NCBI GenBank assembly: GCA_037189845.1
Contig: JBBCIS010000008.1
Coordinates: 558,001 to 622,000 of the forward strand
Source: JAMLHH01 sp037189845
GTDB lineage: Bacteria > Bacteroidota > Bacteroidia > Chitinophagales > JADIYW01
Length of the DNA: 64,000 nt
Direction of reading: 5' to 3'
Shown piece after piece: positions 52,921 through 63,621 of the stretch; the first letter of the stretch is position 1; each line of letters opens with the position of its first letter. Below the pieces are notes generated by a model, which was not told the origin of the DNA, searched no databases, and worked only from the letters and a program-made list of their open reading frames with translations. The position numbers were made by a program, and so were the translations under genes.

Positions 52921-54933
52921 CTACTTCCTGAATTCCTCCAGTCCGCATTCCAAAAACTTCCTGAAAGTTTTTGCATCTGTGTAGCTCACAGGTGTATTCA
53001 AAATATTGAAATCTGCATCTGCAATCACATAGTAGGGTTGCGAAGCCTTACTGAAATGCCTGATTTCAAAATCGGTCCATTTATTCCCTACTGTTTTGAT
53101 CTTTTTCAGCTTACCGGTTACAGAGGAGTTATATTGTTCAGATTCAGGCAATGCTGTTCTGTCGTCTACATATAGAGATACAATGATGTACTGATCCATC
53201 AGCTTTTCAATATCCTTTTCAATCCAGACCTGTTCCTCCATTTCTCTGCAATTCACACAGCCATACCCGGTAAAATCAATAAAAACCGGCTTGTTCTGAG
53301 CTTTGGCCATTTTTATTGCTTCAGCAAAATCTTTAGTATCAGCCACCTCTTTTATATCATGATTAAAAAAGTTATAGTGTGTAGTCGGAGCTAAACCGCT
53401 CAGCAAAGGAATTGGTTGATATGTAACTGTGTTTTTCAACATATACAAAGCAAAAGCTATACAGGCTATACCAAAAATCCTGATGACATTAGGCGTTTTA
53501 ATCTTACTGAATAGTCCCAACGCATAAAATCCGGTAATCAGGAATATGATGATCCAGATCCCCATGAACAATTCCCAGCGAAGAATCCCCCAACCTCTGG
53601 TCAAATCGACTACCGACAAGAATTTGAATGCAAAAGCTAATTCCAATAAACCCAATATAACTTTCACCTTACCCAACCAGCCACCGGACTTAGGCAATTC
53701 CTTCAATCCCTGGGGAAATAATGCAAACAAAGTAAAAGGTAATGCCAAAGCTATAGAGAAACCCAGCATACCCACAATAGGCTTTACTTTAAAAATCCCT
53801 ATAGACGGACCGATATCTGTAGCCGCCTGCACCAGCAATGAACCGATAATCGGTCCCGTACAGGAAAAAGATACCAGAGCCAGTGTAAAAGCCATAAAGA
53901 AGATTCCTATGAAACCGCCTTTACCTGAAAGCTGATCTGTTTTATTTGCCCACGATGAGGGTAAAGTGATTTCAAACAATCCGAAGAACGAAAGTGCAAA
54001 AACGATAAATATTGCAAAGAACAACAGATTAAAAAACGCACTGGTACTCAATATATTCAATGCATCTGCACCGAATAATAAAGTGATAGACAATCCTAAC
54101 AGCACATAGATCAGTACAATAGAGATCCCGTACAAACCAGCTTGTCTGACACCTTGTTTTCTATCTTTTCCACCTTTTGTAAAAAAGCTGACCGTCAAAG
54201 GTATCATCGGGAAAACACATGGTGTAAGCAATGCTATCAGTCCTCCCAAAAAGCCTAAAGTAAAAATAAGCCACAATCCGCCTTTGGCTTCATCAGACTC
54301 CACACAGGTTGTATTAGCCTTATCCCAATTGAAAGCGATATCTGACTGATAAGTATCTTCACCTGTTTCAACTATAGTTTCTGCCACAACGATGTCTCCT
54401 GCAGAAGTATCTTCATTGGATTTACTTGTAGATGATGTATCATTAGCTTCTGTAGGTGGAGGTCTTTTTGTTAACTTCAACTGAAACTCATCGCCGTCCG
54501 GAGGAGAACACAATTCTTTACAAGCCGAAGCCTCATAAAAACCTTTAAGAACGACTTCATCCTTGAGCAGTTTTACCCTCTGTACAAATGTGACTGACTT
54601 ATAAAATTTAGAAGTTTCCGCACCCCATACTTCTTCAAATGTTACTTTTTTCTGACCGATAAAAGACAGCTTTCCGACCTTACTGTAGTCTTTTGAATCA
54701 TCAATATGTATTGAAGCTGGCAGAGGTCCTATATCAGGGGACATATCATGACTATAAATATAGTAGCCATTTTCAATTTTTGCAGTGATATTGATATCGT
54801 ACGTTTCGTGATCTATTGGTTTTGCGGTAACTGTCCATTTTACCGGATGATCAAACTGCGCATAGACGACATTCGTGGCTAATAAAAAAACACTAAAAAA
54901 ATATATACAGCTCTGAACAATGTTCTTTATCAT
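52921..54933 (-). CDS. dsbD: Thiol:disulfide interchange protein DsbD
   Basis: The 670-residue protein has a signal peptide, an N-terminal periplasmic domain with a CKELC pair (about 138-142), eight TM helices (about 215-500) with the paired cysteines in LTPCVFPMIPLTVSF and SCTGPIIGSLL, and a C-terminal thioredoxin domain with GYGCVNCREME (about 560). It carries electrons from cytoplasmic thioredoxin to periplasmic proteins. It is the last gene of a six-gene minus-strand run and could be fed by the thioredoxin at 1289-1582. Confidence 0.93.
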   Translation of the reverse strand: MIKNIVQSCIYFFSVFLLATNVVYAQFDHPVKWTVTAKPIDHETYDINITAKIENGYYIYSHDMSPDIGPLPASIHIDDSKDYSKVGKLSFIGQKKVTFEEVWGAETSKFYKSVTFVQRVKLLKDEVVLKGFYEASACKELCSPPDGDEFQLKLTKRPPPTEANDTSSTSKSNEDTSAGDIVVAETIVETGEDTYQSDIAFNWDKANTTCVESDEAKGGLWLIFTLGFLGGLIALLTPCVFPMIPLTVSFFTKGGKDRKQGVRQAGLYGISIVLIYVLLGLSITLLFGADALNILSTSAFFNLLFFAIFIVFALSFFGLFEITLPSSWANKTDQLSGKGGFIGIFFMAFTLALVSFSCTGPIIGSLLVQAATDIGPSIGIFKVKPIVGMLGFSIALALPFTLFALFPQGLKELPKSGGWLGKVKVILGLLELAFAFKFLSVVDLTRGWGILRWELFMGIWIIIFLITGFYALGLFSKIKTPNVIRIFGIACIAFALYMLKNTVTYQPIPLLSGLAPTTHYNFFNHDIKEVADTKDFAEAIKMAKAQNKPVFIDFTGYGCVNCREMEEQVWIEKDIEKLMDQYIIVSLYVDDRTALPESEQYNSSVTGKLKKIKTVGNKWTDFEIRHFSKASQPYYVIADADFNILNTPVSYTDAKTFRKFLECGLEEFRK

Positions 54934-54966
54934 AATCTATTTTAATTATCCTGACTTTATACAATA

Positions 54967-55926
54967 TCAGAAAACATCCAACAACCTTAACAGGATGGAT
55001 CCTAGTATTGTTAAAACGAATATACCAAATAGGACTTCGGCAATTTTTATTTTATGAATTATTAACAGAGATATCGAAATCAGGAAGGACAATGGCATCA
55101 GCACCATCAGAATATTGCTGAAATCCCAGTTGGCTGAAAACAAAAAAGTCAGGATGATACCTAAAGTAAAAACTAAAAGCGTACGTACATTTTTCTTTCT
55201 TTTTGCAGAGGCTGATCTCATTAATGTAAACAATCCAACAAAGCCACCAATACAAAACGATCCGATAATTACCCAGGTAATGCCTTCGTACAGGTTGATC
55301 TTATGAAACGGAACCCCGAACTGATCTACCAGCCTGTTAATCCATAACAATGACTGATCTGTGATAAATGCATAGCTCCATACCCAGAATATGATCATCA
55401 GAATACCCAGAACAAACACAAAATATTCTCTCAGTCCGAGTGTATTCATGTTATAAATAATCGCCAGCAGAAATGGCAGAAACACAATAAAAGGCGGATG
55501 CATCAGTATGATAATTCCGGCTAATAACCCTATATGAAAACATTGCTGCCTGGAAATAATATTTGCAGGTACATGAATAAATATGTGCAGGACCATCAAT
55601 AATATCGTTGTGCTGAGCAAAGGAAATCCTATGAGGAGAAATCCCTTATCCATACTGGTCAACAGTATCCAGATCAATGCAGGAACTACTGTTTTTTCCT
55701 CCATAAATTGTCCGTTGGAAAAAATTGTATTGATCCATACCGCCTGTGCAAAAGAGAGCAACATTGCCAGAAATACAGATAAAGTATAACTGCCTACAGA
55801 AATCCCTAAATAAGGAGCTTCTGCATCTCCAAATCCGGTAGCCAGAAAAGGTAAGCGGGTGGCCACCAGAATGACCAATAGTATCAGTAATGAGAAAGGT
55901 TGCTGGTTTCGAAAAAGACTTAGCAC
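54967..55926 (-). CDS. DUF6427-family polytopic membrane protein
   Basis: The 319-residue protein has about ten hydrophobic helices and a short conserved opening LFRNQQPFSLLILLVILVA, characteristic of a Bacteroidota-specific membrane family (DUF6427). No catalytic residues are evident. It is located 5 bp after an exported protein gene and 33 bp before dsbD. Confidence 0.75.
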   Translation of the reverse strand: MLSLFRNQQPFSLLILLVILVATRLPFLATGFGDAEAPYLGISVGSYTLSVFLAMLLSFAQAVWINTIFSNGQFMEEKTVVPALIWILLTSMDKGFLLIGFPLLSTTILLMVLHIFIHVPANIISRQQCFHIGLLAGIIILMHPPFIVFLPFLLAIIYNMNTLGLREYFVFVLGILMIIFWVWSYAFITDQSLLWINRLVDQFGVPFHKINLYEGITWVIIGSFCIGGFVGLFTLMRSASAKRKKNVRTLLVFTLGIILTFLFSANWDFSNILMVLMPLSFLISISLLIIHKIKIAEVLFGIFVLTILGSILLRLLDVF

Positions 55927-55931
55927 GTCAA

Positions 55932-57395
55932 CTAATATTTGAATAATACAAGTTGCAAGTTACGCTTTTGCTCGCTAGGGATGATAATTTCTGTTTCAGA
56001 TATTTGCAATCCTTTTTGAGGTATTAATACAAGCGCATCTTTTTCAGAATTCAGAACACTGTTTCTTTGAGTAACTCCTGCCGGATTCAGGTTATACTCG
56101 ACAAAATTACCATTGGAATAGATATCCTCATTGAACAAAAACTTCAAAAGATTATTGGATTCAAACATCACAAATGATGAATACAATCCTCCGTCACCTT
56201 CTGTTATCTGCATTTTGGGCATTACTACACTCCAGTTAACTTTTCCCTTATTGTCTATGGAAACTGTTGTAATATCAAAATAATGATTCTGATCGTACAC
56301 TCTCGTCGAGAGATTCCCATACATGTATGAATAATAATTATACGGATTAGTTCTGACAACCCGTGTATATTGATACTGGCCTTCAGAAATCACCAGGCAA
56401 CCACCGTCGCTTTGAGGAATGACTCTTTTGGGACGAATAATCATGGCCTGATCTCTCCAGTCCTTGGCCTCATAAGAATGCATAGTTGCCATTGCCTCTT
56501 TGGTAAAAGGAAATCTGTATTGAAAGTTATCAGTACTGTTGCTTTCACTATTCATCATCACAATACCAATATCATCCGTATTATTAGAGTTTCTGTAATT
56601 AGCTACTGAATAAGCCTTTCCCGTTATATTATCTATTTCCGTTACAATGTTTTTATACCGAAAGCCTTCACTCCGGGAAGTTTGCTGTATGCCATTCTTC
56701 GTTTGTGGATCATACACAAAAGAATAGATCTCGTCATAGATATACTCGTTGGGGTCAGAACCTTTGATCTGACGAGCCACCACAGCATATACCACTCCCT
56801 GATCACTGATTTTAAAGCTCTTCAGAACCACATCTCTCTGCAGGTTTTCGAATACACCATTATCTACCGGTTGCAGCTCTGCATCCAGTATCTGATACTT
56901 AACGGATAATTTGTCCCGCTCGTTAAAAATGGAAAAATACACGTAGTATTGGCGGTTATTCGACTGCTTGATATAAAACGGCTCAAATCCAATATTTCTG
57001 TTTTTACTGATACTATCTAAAGTGATGGATTGAGTAGAAGTTTCCAGATATTCGGATAACCATCTCGCCTTCAGATACTGAATTCCATTCAGGTTCTGAG
57101 AGTAAAACACAACTCCGCCCTTATCTCTCAATAATACGGATTCCAGCCTTGTATCTCTGTCTTTCAGGTTCAGCTCTTTTCTCATTACTGAACGCAGCTG
57201 ATGATTAAAGAACTCTATCTCGCTCTTATTGCTGCTGTAATAATGAACAAATATCCCGTTGTAATTTTTCCCTAAAATCTCATATTCTGACAACTTGGAA
57301 GGCAATTTGACCGGGGCAGAAATTTTCATTTCCTGAGTCCATCCCAAAGAGAACGAACTTATCAATATCCAGCAAAGCAACCATCTTTTCAGCAT
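55932..57395 (-). CDS. Exported protein of unknown function
   Basis: ATG 57395 gives 487 residues (a TTG at 57401 adds 2). A signal peptide (LKRWLLCWILISSFSLGWTQ) is followed by repeating beta strands with phrases such as GKVNWSVVMPK, SEGQYQYTRVV and MFESNNLLKFLF, suggesting a beta-propeller-like fold. No family was recognised. It lies 12 bp after the ABC permease gene, so it is co-transcribed with peptide transport genes. Confidence 0.75.
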   Translation of the reverse strand: MLKRWLLCWILISSFSLGWTQEMKISAPVKLPSKLSEYEILGKNYNGIFVHYYSSNKSEIEFFNHQLRSVMRKELNLKDRDTRLESVLLRDKGGVVFYSQNLNGIQYLKARWLSEYLETSTQSITLDSISKNRNIGFEPFYIKQSNNRQYYVYFSIFNERDKLSVKYQILDAELQPVDNGVFENLQRDVVLKSFKISDQGVVYAVVARQIKGSDPNEYIYDEIYSFVYDPQTKNGIQQTSRSEGFRYKNIVTEIDNITGKAYSVANYRNSNNTDDIGIVMMNSESNSTDNFQYRFPFTKEAMATMHSYEAKDWRDQAMIIRPKRVIPQSDGGCLVISEGQYQYTRVVRTNPYNYYSYMYGNLSTRVYDQNHYFDITTVSIDNKGKVNWSVVMPKMQITEGDGGLYSSFVMFESNNLLKFLFNEDIYSNGNFVEYNLNPAGVTQRNSVLNSEKDALVLIPQKGLQISETEIIIPSEQKRNLQLVLFKY

Positions 57396-57413
57396 AGTCA
57401 AATATAAGGTTTA

Positions 57414-58691
57414 TTATTTCTTTTGTCTCGGATCCAATGCATCTGTCAGACCTTCTCCCAGCAGATTAAACAATGTAACTACTAAAAAGATCGCAAAACC
57501 AGGTGCTATTGCAAACCACCAGGGAGCACTTCTTGACAACGACAACAATTTACCCCATGTCAATACTTCCGGAGGAATTCCTATTCCTATAAACGACAAA
57601 AATCCTTCCACAAGTATAGCTGATGCAATTCCAAATGCTACTGCTATCAACACAGGAGAAATTGCGTTCGGTATCGCATGCTTAAAAAGCGTTCTCATAT
57701 TTGAATAACCCAGTGCATGGGATGCTTCAATATACTCTAAATTGCGAACCTTCAACAATTCTGCCCTGATAAATCTGGCAATCTCTGTCCAGGAGGTCAG
57801 ACCGATAACAGCCATCACCAGCATAATAGAAGGTTTGGCAATCGCTACAATAGCAATGATGAGGAATAATTTTGGAATAGAAACCAGTATTTCTATGATT
57901 CTCTGGATAATAATATCTATCGGGATACTGATTTTCTGACCGAACCAGCTGATTTTTTTCAATGGTAAACCCAATAACCAGATTAATCCGATAAATACTG
58001 ACAAAATCAATATACTGATGATTAACTGCAGCAAAAATCTTCCAAACGATTCTGCTATTGCCTCAGAAAGAATATGTGTTCTGGATTGTAATGAATAAAA
58101 ATAGGCTGGTATAGCGAAAAAAGCACCTAATATCAGACTCACCCGACTAAATTTCATACGGTCATCTCCAAAAAATCCTGCCAAAGCACCCAGAACAACT
58201 CCTATCACCGTGGCTAAAAACATAGACACCAATCCTACCATAAATGCAATACGGGTACCATGAATCATTGCAGAAAGAATATCTCTACCCAATTCTTCTG
58301 TACCCAACCAATGTCTCCATCTTTCAGATTCAATATTCTGCTTATCAAACGGACTTGTAAACTGTGCATTTTTATAATCCTGCGTAGATGGCGAATACGG
58401 AATCAACGGATAAATTGCCGATTCAAATTTTTGCTCACTCCAGCGCATAGTCACCCATTCTGCCGGCCATTTGGTAAGGCCTGCCATCACTCCATACTCT
58501 TTCAATACCGGATAGTGCCACCCCTGCTCATCTTTGAATGCGATAGGCTTCTCATTGGCAATGAAATCAGCAAAAAGAGCAATCAATGCCAGAAAAAACA
58601 CCATCCATGCAGAGAATACAGCTCTTTTATTTTTCTTAAACTGGCGTTTTACATACGACCAGTAGTCCTGCTTCAATTGTACTGGTTCCAT
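57414..58691 (-). CDS. Peptide ABC transporter permease, DppC/OppC type
   Basis: The 425-residue protein has an N-terminal TM helix, a periplasmic loop of about 110 residues longer than in classical DppC, and a permease domain with the coupling motif EASHALGYSNMRTLFKHAIPNAISP (about 325-349; key residues EAS, LG and the final IPN). The HWLGTEELGRDILSAMIHG segment is the DppC signature. It forms the channel together with the DppB-type protein 2 bp upstream. No ATPase gene lies in the window. Confidence 0.9.
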   Translation of the reverse strand: MEPVQLKQDYWSYVKRQFKKNKRAVFSAWMVFFLALIALFADFIANEKPIAFKDEQGWHYPVLKEYGVMAGLTKWPAEWVTMRWSEQKFESAIYPLIPYSPSTQDYKNAQFTSPFDKQNIESERWRHWLGTEELGRDILSAMIHGTRIAFMVGLVSMFLATVIGVVLGALAGFFGDDRMKFSRVSLILGAFFAIPAYFYSLQSRTHILSEAIAESFGRFLLQLIISILILSVFIGLIWLLGLPLKKISWFGQKISIPIDIIIQRIIEILVSIPKLFLIIAIVAIAKPSIMLVMAVIGLTSWTEIARFIRAELLKVRNLEYIEASHALGYSNMRTLFKHAIPNAISPVLIAVAFGIASAILVEGFLSFIGIGIPPEVLTWGKLLSLSRSAPWWFAIAPGFAIFLVVTLFNLLGEGLTDALDPRQKK

Positions 58692-58693
58692 AT

Positions 58694-60106
58694 TTATTTT
58701 TTACTTGAATAAGAAATACGGGGATCCACCAATGCATAGCATATATCCGCTACCAGATATCCTAACATGGTCACAATAGCTGAAAACATCACCACAGTGT
58801 ATACCATCGGATAGTTGCGGGCAATTAAAGCATCGTAAGCTAATTTTCCCATTCCGGATATATTAAAAATGATCTCCAAAGCTATGGAACCACTGATTGC
58901 TAAAGGAAAAACACTGGCAAATAAGGTAATCACCGGAAGTAAAGAGTTTTTAAATGCATGCTTCCAAAGTACGCCCGATTCAGAAACGCCTTTGGCGCGT
59001 GAAGTTCTGATATAATCCTGCGAAAGTGTATTGATCATAGCTCCTCTCATTTGCCTGGATACAAACGCCAGACCACCATAAGTCCAGCAGAATACCGGCA
59101 GTACATAATGATGCGCCTTTACCCAGAATGTATCATATTCATTTCCCAATCCGAAAGTCGGAAACCAGTCGAAAAAGTCACCACCACCAAAAAATGTAAT
59201 CAGCAAGGTAGCTACCCAGAAGCTTGGCAATGAATACAGAATAAATAACATTGTAGTGATGATCTGATCGGAAGTACTGTTTCTGTTTTTAGCGCTGTAC
59301 ACTCCGATAGGTACTGCAATCAGATAAGTTAATACAATAGAGATAATACTGATCAGCAAAGTTTTGCCGACAGCTGTCCATACAGCTTCTTTTACAGGTC
59401 TCCCGTCCTGATAAGATATTCCGAAATCACCTGTTAAAAATTTAGTGATCCACTGATGATATTGATTTTGCGTACCATAAAAGTGAATAGCAGGAATATA
59501 ATTTTTTTCAGGCATAGCATGGTCCAGCATGCTTTGATAAGATGCGGACACCTCTTTATATTCCTTTGCTATTGTCTGCATGGAAGGAGCCTCTGCCATG
59601 TAGCGATTCATCTTATTGAAACCGGATTCAATTCGTTTGGGATCAGACTGGTTGCTTAACACAAACACTTCATCCCTCATACCTATTCTTGCATCTGCAT
59701 TCAGGCTATCTACTGCAAGATCGGCAATCGCCAGATCCAGTTTTTGAACAGTATGATAATACTTTTCAATTTCCGGCCAGTTGCCATACAGCTGAATCAG
59801 ATTTTCAAGATTAGCCTTATGCTGTTTCCTATGAATTCTATGCAAAGAATCCGGCATTGCAGCATTGCTCAAGCTTACATAAAATATTGGCAAATCCAGT
59901 CCAAGCTCTTTTCTCTTATCTATATAAGCTCTTTCTGAAGCTAACCTGGAAGACGACTGTCCTATCTCACCGGCACTACCTCCACCTCCCAGCATCTGCT
60001 CGACCGGATCGCCCGGCACACTCACACTCAGCATGAATGTGATCAGTGAGATCACAAACAGCGTGGGAATAAAGATGAGTATTCTCTTGACAATATATTG
60101 CAGCAT
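58694..60106 (-). CDS. Peptide ABC transporter permease, DppB/OppB type
   Basis: The 470-residue protein has the DppB opening LQYIVKRILIFIPTLFVIS and the coupling motif RTSRAKGVSESGVLWKHAF with NSLLPVITLF. A large insertion of about 150 residues (roughly 75-220, charged and soluble) follows the first TM helix and probably faces the periplasm; classical DppB is about 340 residues. This enlarged form is known in Bacteroidota relatives. It pairs with the DppC-type permease. Confidence 0.9.
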   Translation of the reverse strand: MLQYIVKRILIFIPTLFVISLITFMLSVSVPGDPVEQMLGGGGSAGEIGQSSSRLASERAYIDKRKELGLDLPIFYVSLSNAAMPDSLHRIHRKQHKANLENLIQLYGNWPEIEKYYHTVQKLDLAIADLAVDSLNADARIGMRDEVFVLSNQSDPKRIESGFNKMNRYMAEAPSMQTIAKEYKEVSASYQSMLDHAMPEKNYIPAIHFYGTQNQYHQWITKFLTGDFGISYQDGRPVKEAVWTAVGKTLLISIISIVLTYLIAVPIGVYSAKNRNSTSDQIITTMLFILYSLPSFWVATLLITFFGGGDFFDWFPTFGLGNEYDTFWVKAHHYVLPVFCWTYGGLAFVSRQMRGAMINTLSQDYIRTSRAKGVSESGVLWKHAFKNSLLPVITLFASVFPLAISGSIALEIIFNISGMGKLAYDALIARNYPMVYTVVMFSAIVTMLGYLVADICYALVDPRISYSSKK

Positions 60107-60122
60107 ACTTCTCTATCTTCTA

Positions 60123-61880
60123 CTATTCAGCATCTTTTACCTTAAAGCCGGCTTCGTAATATCCCGGATAAACAGACGATTCGTGAATATTCTCAAAACG
60201 CTTGTTGACAACATTTCTGAACGGCTGAATATACATGAAAATATAAGGCACTTCCTCATGAAGAATAGTCTGCCATTCATGATAAAGCTTGTTTCTCTTT
60301 TCTACATCCAGCTCTCCTCTGATCTGATAAATCAATGCATCAGTTTTGCTGTTTCCAAACCCGGTATAATTAGAACCTCCGTTTCTGGATTCTGTATGCC
60401 ATAATTGCTTGGGATCATCAGCACGCGGACTCATCACCCATGCACCATAGAATACCTGAATTTTCTGTTGTTTCAGATCTTCCAGATATTTAGTCCAGTC
60501 TATAGATCTGACTTCTACACCGATACCTGCCTGTTTTAATGAATTCTGGAACATCAATCCCACAGATCCTCTTAACGCATTCCCCTGATTGTATGAATAA
60601 GTTAATTTCAAAGGAGTTTTCTGGCCATCGATCACCTTATCTAAGATTCCGTCTCCATCTGTATCTTTCCAACCTGCTTCAGTTAAAAGTTTTTTAGCCT
60701 TTTCCGGATTATAATCGTACAAAGGCAATTCTGAAGCATAGGCATCTTTATTATAAGGCAGAATCGGGCCTACAGTTTTTTTACCTTTTCCATAAAGAAT
60801 TTGCTGATTGACCTGATCTACATCTACCAGATGTGCAATCGCCTGTCTGACTCTCTTATCAGACAACATTTTATCTCTTACATTCAATCCGATGTATTGG
60901 TATGACAACATATCCGGTTCTGATTTGATAAAGTTTTGTTTTACTTTTTCAGATTTATCCAGATCAATATAATCTTTCACATTTGTCACATACATCACAT
61001 CCAGCTTGCCTGCTTTCAGTGCAGTAATAGCTGTATTAGGGTCGTTGATCACTTCATACACCAGTCTTTTGGCATGAATATCAAAGAACATATTCTGACC
61101 TTTCAGCTGATCGCCCCACCAGTTTTCTTTTCTTTCCAGAATCACTCTTTGCTGGGTTTGCCATTGTGCCAGCTTGTATGCTCCTGAGCCAATGATTTTT
61201 TCGGGAGAACGGCTATATTCATCAGAGTTAAAGACATCAGCAAATTCTTTGATCTTGGGATCATTAATAAACTCTTCAGTTGGATTTGTAAAATTTTTTA
61301 CCGGGAAATTTCTAAGGACCTTCTTAGCATCAAAAATGTATTCCGGAATAATCAGCAAGTCGTAACCGATTACATGATCAGCCTGAATATTTGGTTCTTT
61401 TGTCAGAACGGTAAATTTCAACGGATCCTCTTCATACAATATGATATCATCTACAAAATCAAATCCTGATTTAGCTGCATCAGATTTCACCTTCGGACAA
61501 AGAAGCGATTTTAAAGAAAAAACTACGTCATTGACGGTAACTGGCTCCCCATTATCCCATCGTGCTTCCGGTCTTAATTTAAAAGTCAGTGAAAATCCCT
61601 TTCCTTCTGGTTTTACTTCAGGCTTACCCTGAGCCAGAACGGGTACCAGATCCATTGTTTCAAAATCATATTGTAATAATCTCTGAAAAATATTCAATTT
61701 CATTTGCGTTGCCTGTGCGTCACTGGACGTAAATGGATTTAAGTTCTCAGGTTCTGACATGGAATGAATCACTACTGTCTGACGATCGCCGCCTTTACTT
61801 CCACCACTTGAGCATGACACCGATATTGCTGCTACAGCAAATGACGCGACCCATCCATACTTTCTTATCGATTGAAACAT
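60123..61880 (-). CDS. Peptide-binding lipoprotein of the ABC transporter (SBP family 5)
   Basis: The 585-residue protein has a signal peptide with lipobox VSCS and the family 5 opening HSMSEPENLNPFTSSDAQA. Further landmarks are LRPEARWDNGEPVTVNDVVF in two conserved halves, and RQAIAHLVDVDQV. It binds oligopeptides or similar ligands and delivers them to the permeases. It heads the six-gene run, 16 bp before the DppB-type gene. Confidence 0.92.
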   Translation of the reverse strand: MFQSIRKYGWVASFAVAAISVSCSSGGSKGGDRQTVVIHSMSEPENLNPFTSSDAQATQMKLNIFQRLLQYDFETMDLVPVLAQGKPEVKPEGKGFSLTFKLRPEARWDNGEPVTVNDVVFSLKSLLCPKVKSDAAKSGFDFVDDIILYEEDPLKFTVLTKEPNIQADHVIGYDLLIIPEYIFDAKKVLRNFPVKNFTNPTEEFINDPKIKEFADVFNSDEYSRSPEKIIGSGAYKLAQWQTQQRVILERKENWWGDQLKGQNMFFDIHAKRLVYEVINDPNTAITALKAGKLDVMYVTNVKDYIDLDKSEKVKQNFIKSEPDMLSYQYIGLNVRDKMLSDKRVRQAIAHLVDVDQVNQQILYGKGKKTVGPILPYNKDAYASELPLYDYNPEKAKKLLTEAGWKDTDGDGILDKVIDGQKTPLKLTYSYNQGNALRGSVGLMFQNSLKQAGIGVEVRSIDWTKYLEDLKQQKIQVFYGAWVMSPRADDPKQLWHTESRNGGSNYTGFGNSKTDALIYQIRGELDVEKRNKLYHEWQTILHEEVPYIFMYIQPFRNVVNKRFENIHESSVYPGYYEAGFKVKDAE

Positions 61881-62157
61881 TTATAATTCTGATTTTTATT
61901 ATCCAATAATGTTAGCGCTTAAAAATAGAATTATTTTGAGAGAATGAAATAAATAGTCATCGTTTATCAATGAATTCTCCATTCAACACTATATTTTCTC
62001 TTATCAATTTCTCAAAAACAACACACTAACAGGCAATAATTATTAATAAATATTGTCCTGAAATACACATTGTATAAACTTTATTATAAAAAATTGATTT
62101 CTCAATAAAATTAACAGCTACTTGCTATAAATAGTGCCCGGTTTTTAATTCAGGATC

Positions 62158-62904
62158 TCATCCGGGTCTTTCGATAAAAGCTGCTGCTCCCTGAGGATTC
62201 ATTTTAAGAAAATTATTGATAATATTATCCCTCTCTCTCTCCCCTATTTGTTGTAAGGTTTTGATGATCACTCCTTCTTTTTTTATCTGTACGGCAGTTT
62301 GCAGCATCCTGGTTTGACGGCTAACAGAAAAGCTGAGAAAAATATCTTTCAGCAATTCTGCATTACGGATAAATTCTGAACATTTAATCAAATCGCTTTC
62401 TTTCTGAATAGCATCTATCAATTCTGTCAATCTCCTGCGCTCTACTACCTCTATAAAAGAGGCCACTACAAAATGCTGTTCCTTTTTCATTAGATATTCT
62501 GTCACTTTCTGCACCGTAGATATCGGCATTTCATTGACAATCCTGTATGATTTTGCAGGAATAATATTTTCTGCTACTTCTCCCAGAAATGGAATAGATA
62601 AGTGTTTTGCAATACCGACCAAATCCTTTGTTTCCACATGATAACAGATATTTGCCGTGATATACGCCCCGAGTACCTGCTCCGAAATTTTTGCATTCAT
62701 GTAATTGGGAAAATATTTCACCACTTTGGCCACCCGGATCCAATGCTCTGCCTGGTCACTGAAAAGAGCATCCTGAATTCCATCATTCAGTTCACTGAGC
62801 TCTTCTACTTCTAATCTTTCCAGAAAGGAATACTTAGACGGGTTGACTTTCAGAACTCTGATGATTTTCTGAATCAATATGGATTTTTCACTGATATCAT
62901 TCAT
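62158..62904 (-). CDS. Helical protein of unknown function
   Basis: The 248-residue protein is entirely helical and soluble. Repeated pairs of helices (ISEQVLGAYITANICYHV, KVTEYLMKKEQHFVVASF, RTRMLQ-type turns) give it a HEAT-like or MgtE-N-like look, with no catalytic motif. It lies 50 bp after the following exported-protein gene on the same strand. The stretch 61881-62157 before the peptide operon shows no gene. Confidence 0.7.
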   Translation of the reverse strand: MNDISEKSILIQKIIRVLKVNPSKYSFLERLEVEELSELNDGIQDALFSDQAEHWIRVAKVVKYFPNYMNAKISEQVLGAYITANICYHVETKDLVGIAKHLSIPFLGEVAENIIPAKSYRIVNEMPISTVQKVTEYLMKKEQHFVVASFIEVVERRRLTELIDAIQKESDLIKCSEFIRNAELLKDIFLSFSVSRQTRMLQTAVQIKKEGVIIKTLQQIGERERDNIINNFLKMNPQGAAAFIERPG

Positions 62905-62954
62905 ACCTACACAAATAATTTTTTCAAACTATTAAATTAAACTAAAGTAAGATA

Positions 62955-63527
62955 CTATTCTACTAAAAATTTATTTTTCAATTGCCAGTAACTTCCTTTT
63001 TCAAACTCAAACAAATAAGCATTACCAGCTCTAATAGAACCATTTCCAACTTTGACTAAAGCTACCACGACTGCAAAATTATCTTGTATTTTAATTTCTG
63101 TAAACTCAACTCTGACCAATACTATATATTCATATTTGTAATTAGTCATCTCAAACAGATTAAAGTTATATTCTCCATACTGAGACCAATCGCACAATCT
63201 GACCACCGAGTTGGTGTTTAATTTCCCTTGGTCTATATCTGCTACTTTACATTTTAAATCAAATTTTTCATCTCTTATCTTGTAATTCAATCCATTTACC
63301 CTCCCATCATCCAGCAAACGCAAAAGATATGAATCCTGCAGACATCTCCTGTTTTTCAGCACCAATGTATATAAAGTTGACTTGTGAATTGATCTGGAAA
63401 TTTCACTGTTCGATACATCATTATGAATATTTTTTAAAACTGCATCATAAAGAACCTTTTCATCGTTTGCCCATAAAAAGCTCACAAAGCAAAAAGAAAA
63501 AACAGTTAACAATAATCTCATTTTCAT
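62955..63527 (-). CDS. Exported protein of unknown function
   Basis: The 190-residue protein starts with a signal peptide (MKMRLLLTVFSFCFVSFLWA). Two cysteines in the mature part (RRCLQD, DLKCK, plus RLCDW) could form a disulfide. The remainder is a small alpha/beta domain with no recognised family. The short second ATG (MRL) is an alternative start. Confidence 0.65.
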   Translation of the reverse strand: MKMRLLLTVFSFCFVSFLWANDEKVLYDAVLKNIHNDVSNSEISRSIHKSTLYTLVLKNRRCLQDSYLLRLLDDGRVNGLNYKIRDEKFDLKCKVADIDQGKLNTNSVVRLCDWSQYGEYNFNLFEMTNYKYEYIVLVRVEFTEIKIQDNFAVVVALVKVGNGSIRAGNAYLFEFEKGSYWQLKNKFLVE

Positions 63528-63621
63528 CTATTAAGATATTAAAATAAACAGTTTATAAACCGACTAAATGCATCCATTTAATTCATAATGTTTCAAACTA
63601 TAAAATATTGTTCTTCCTAAT

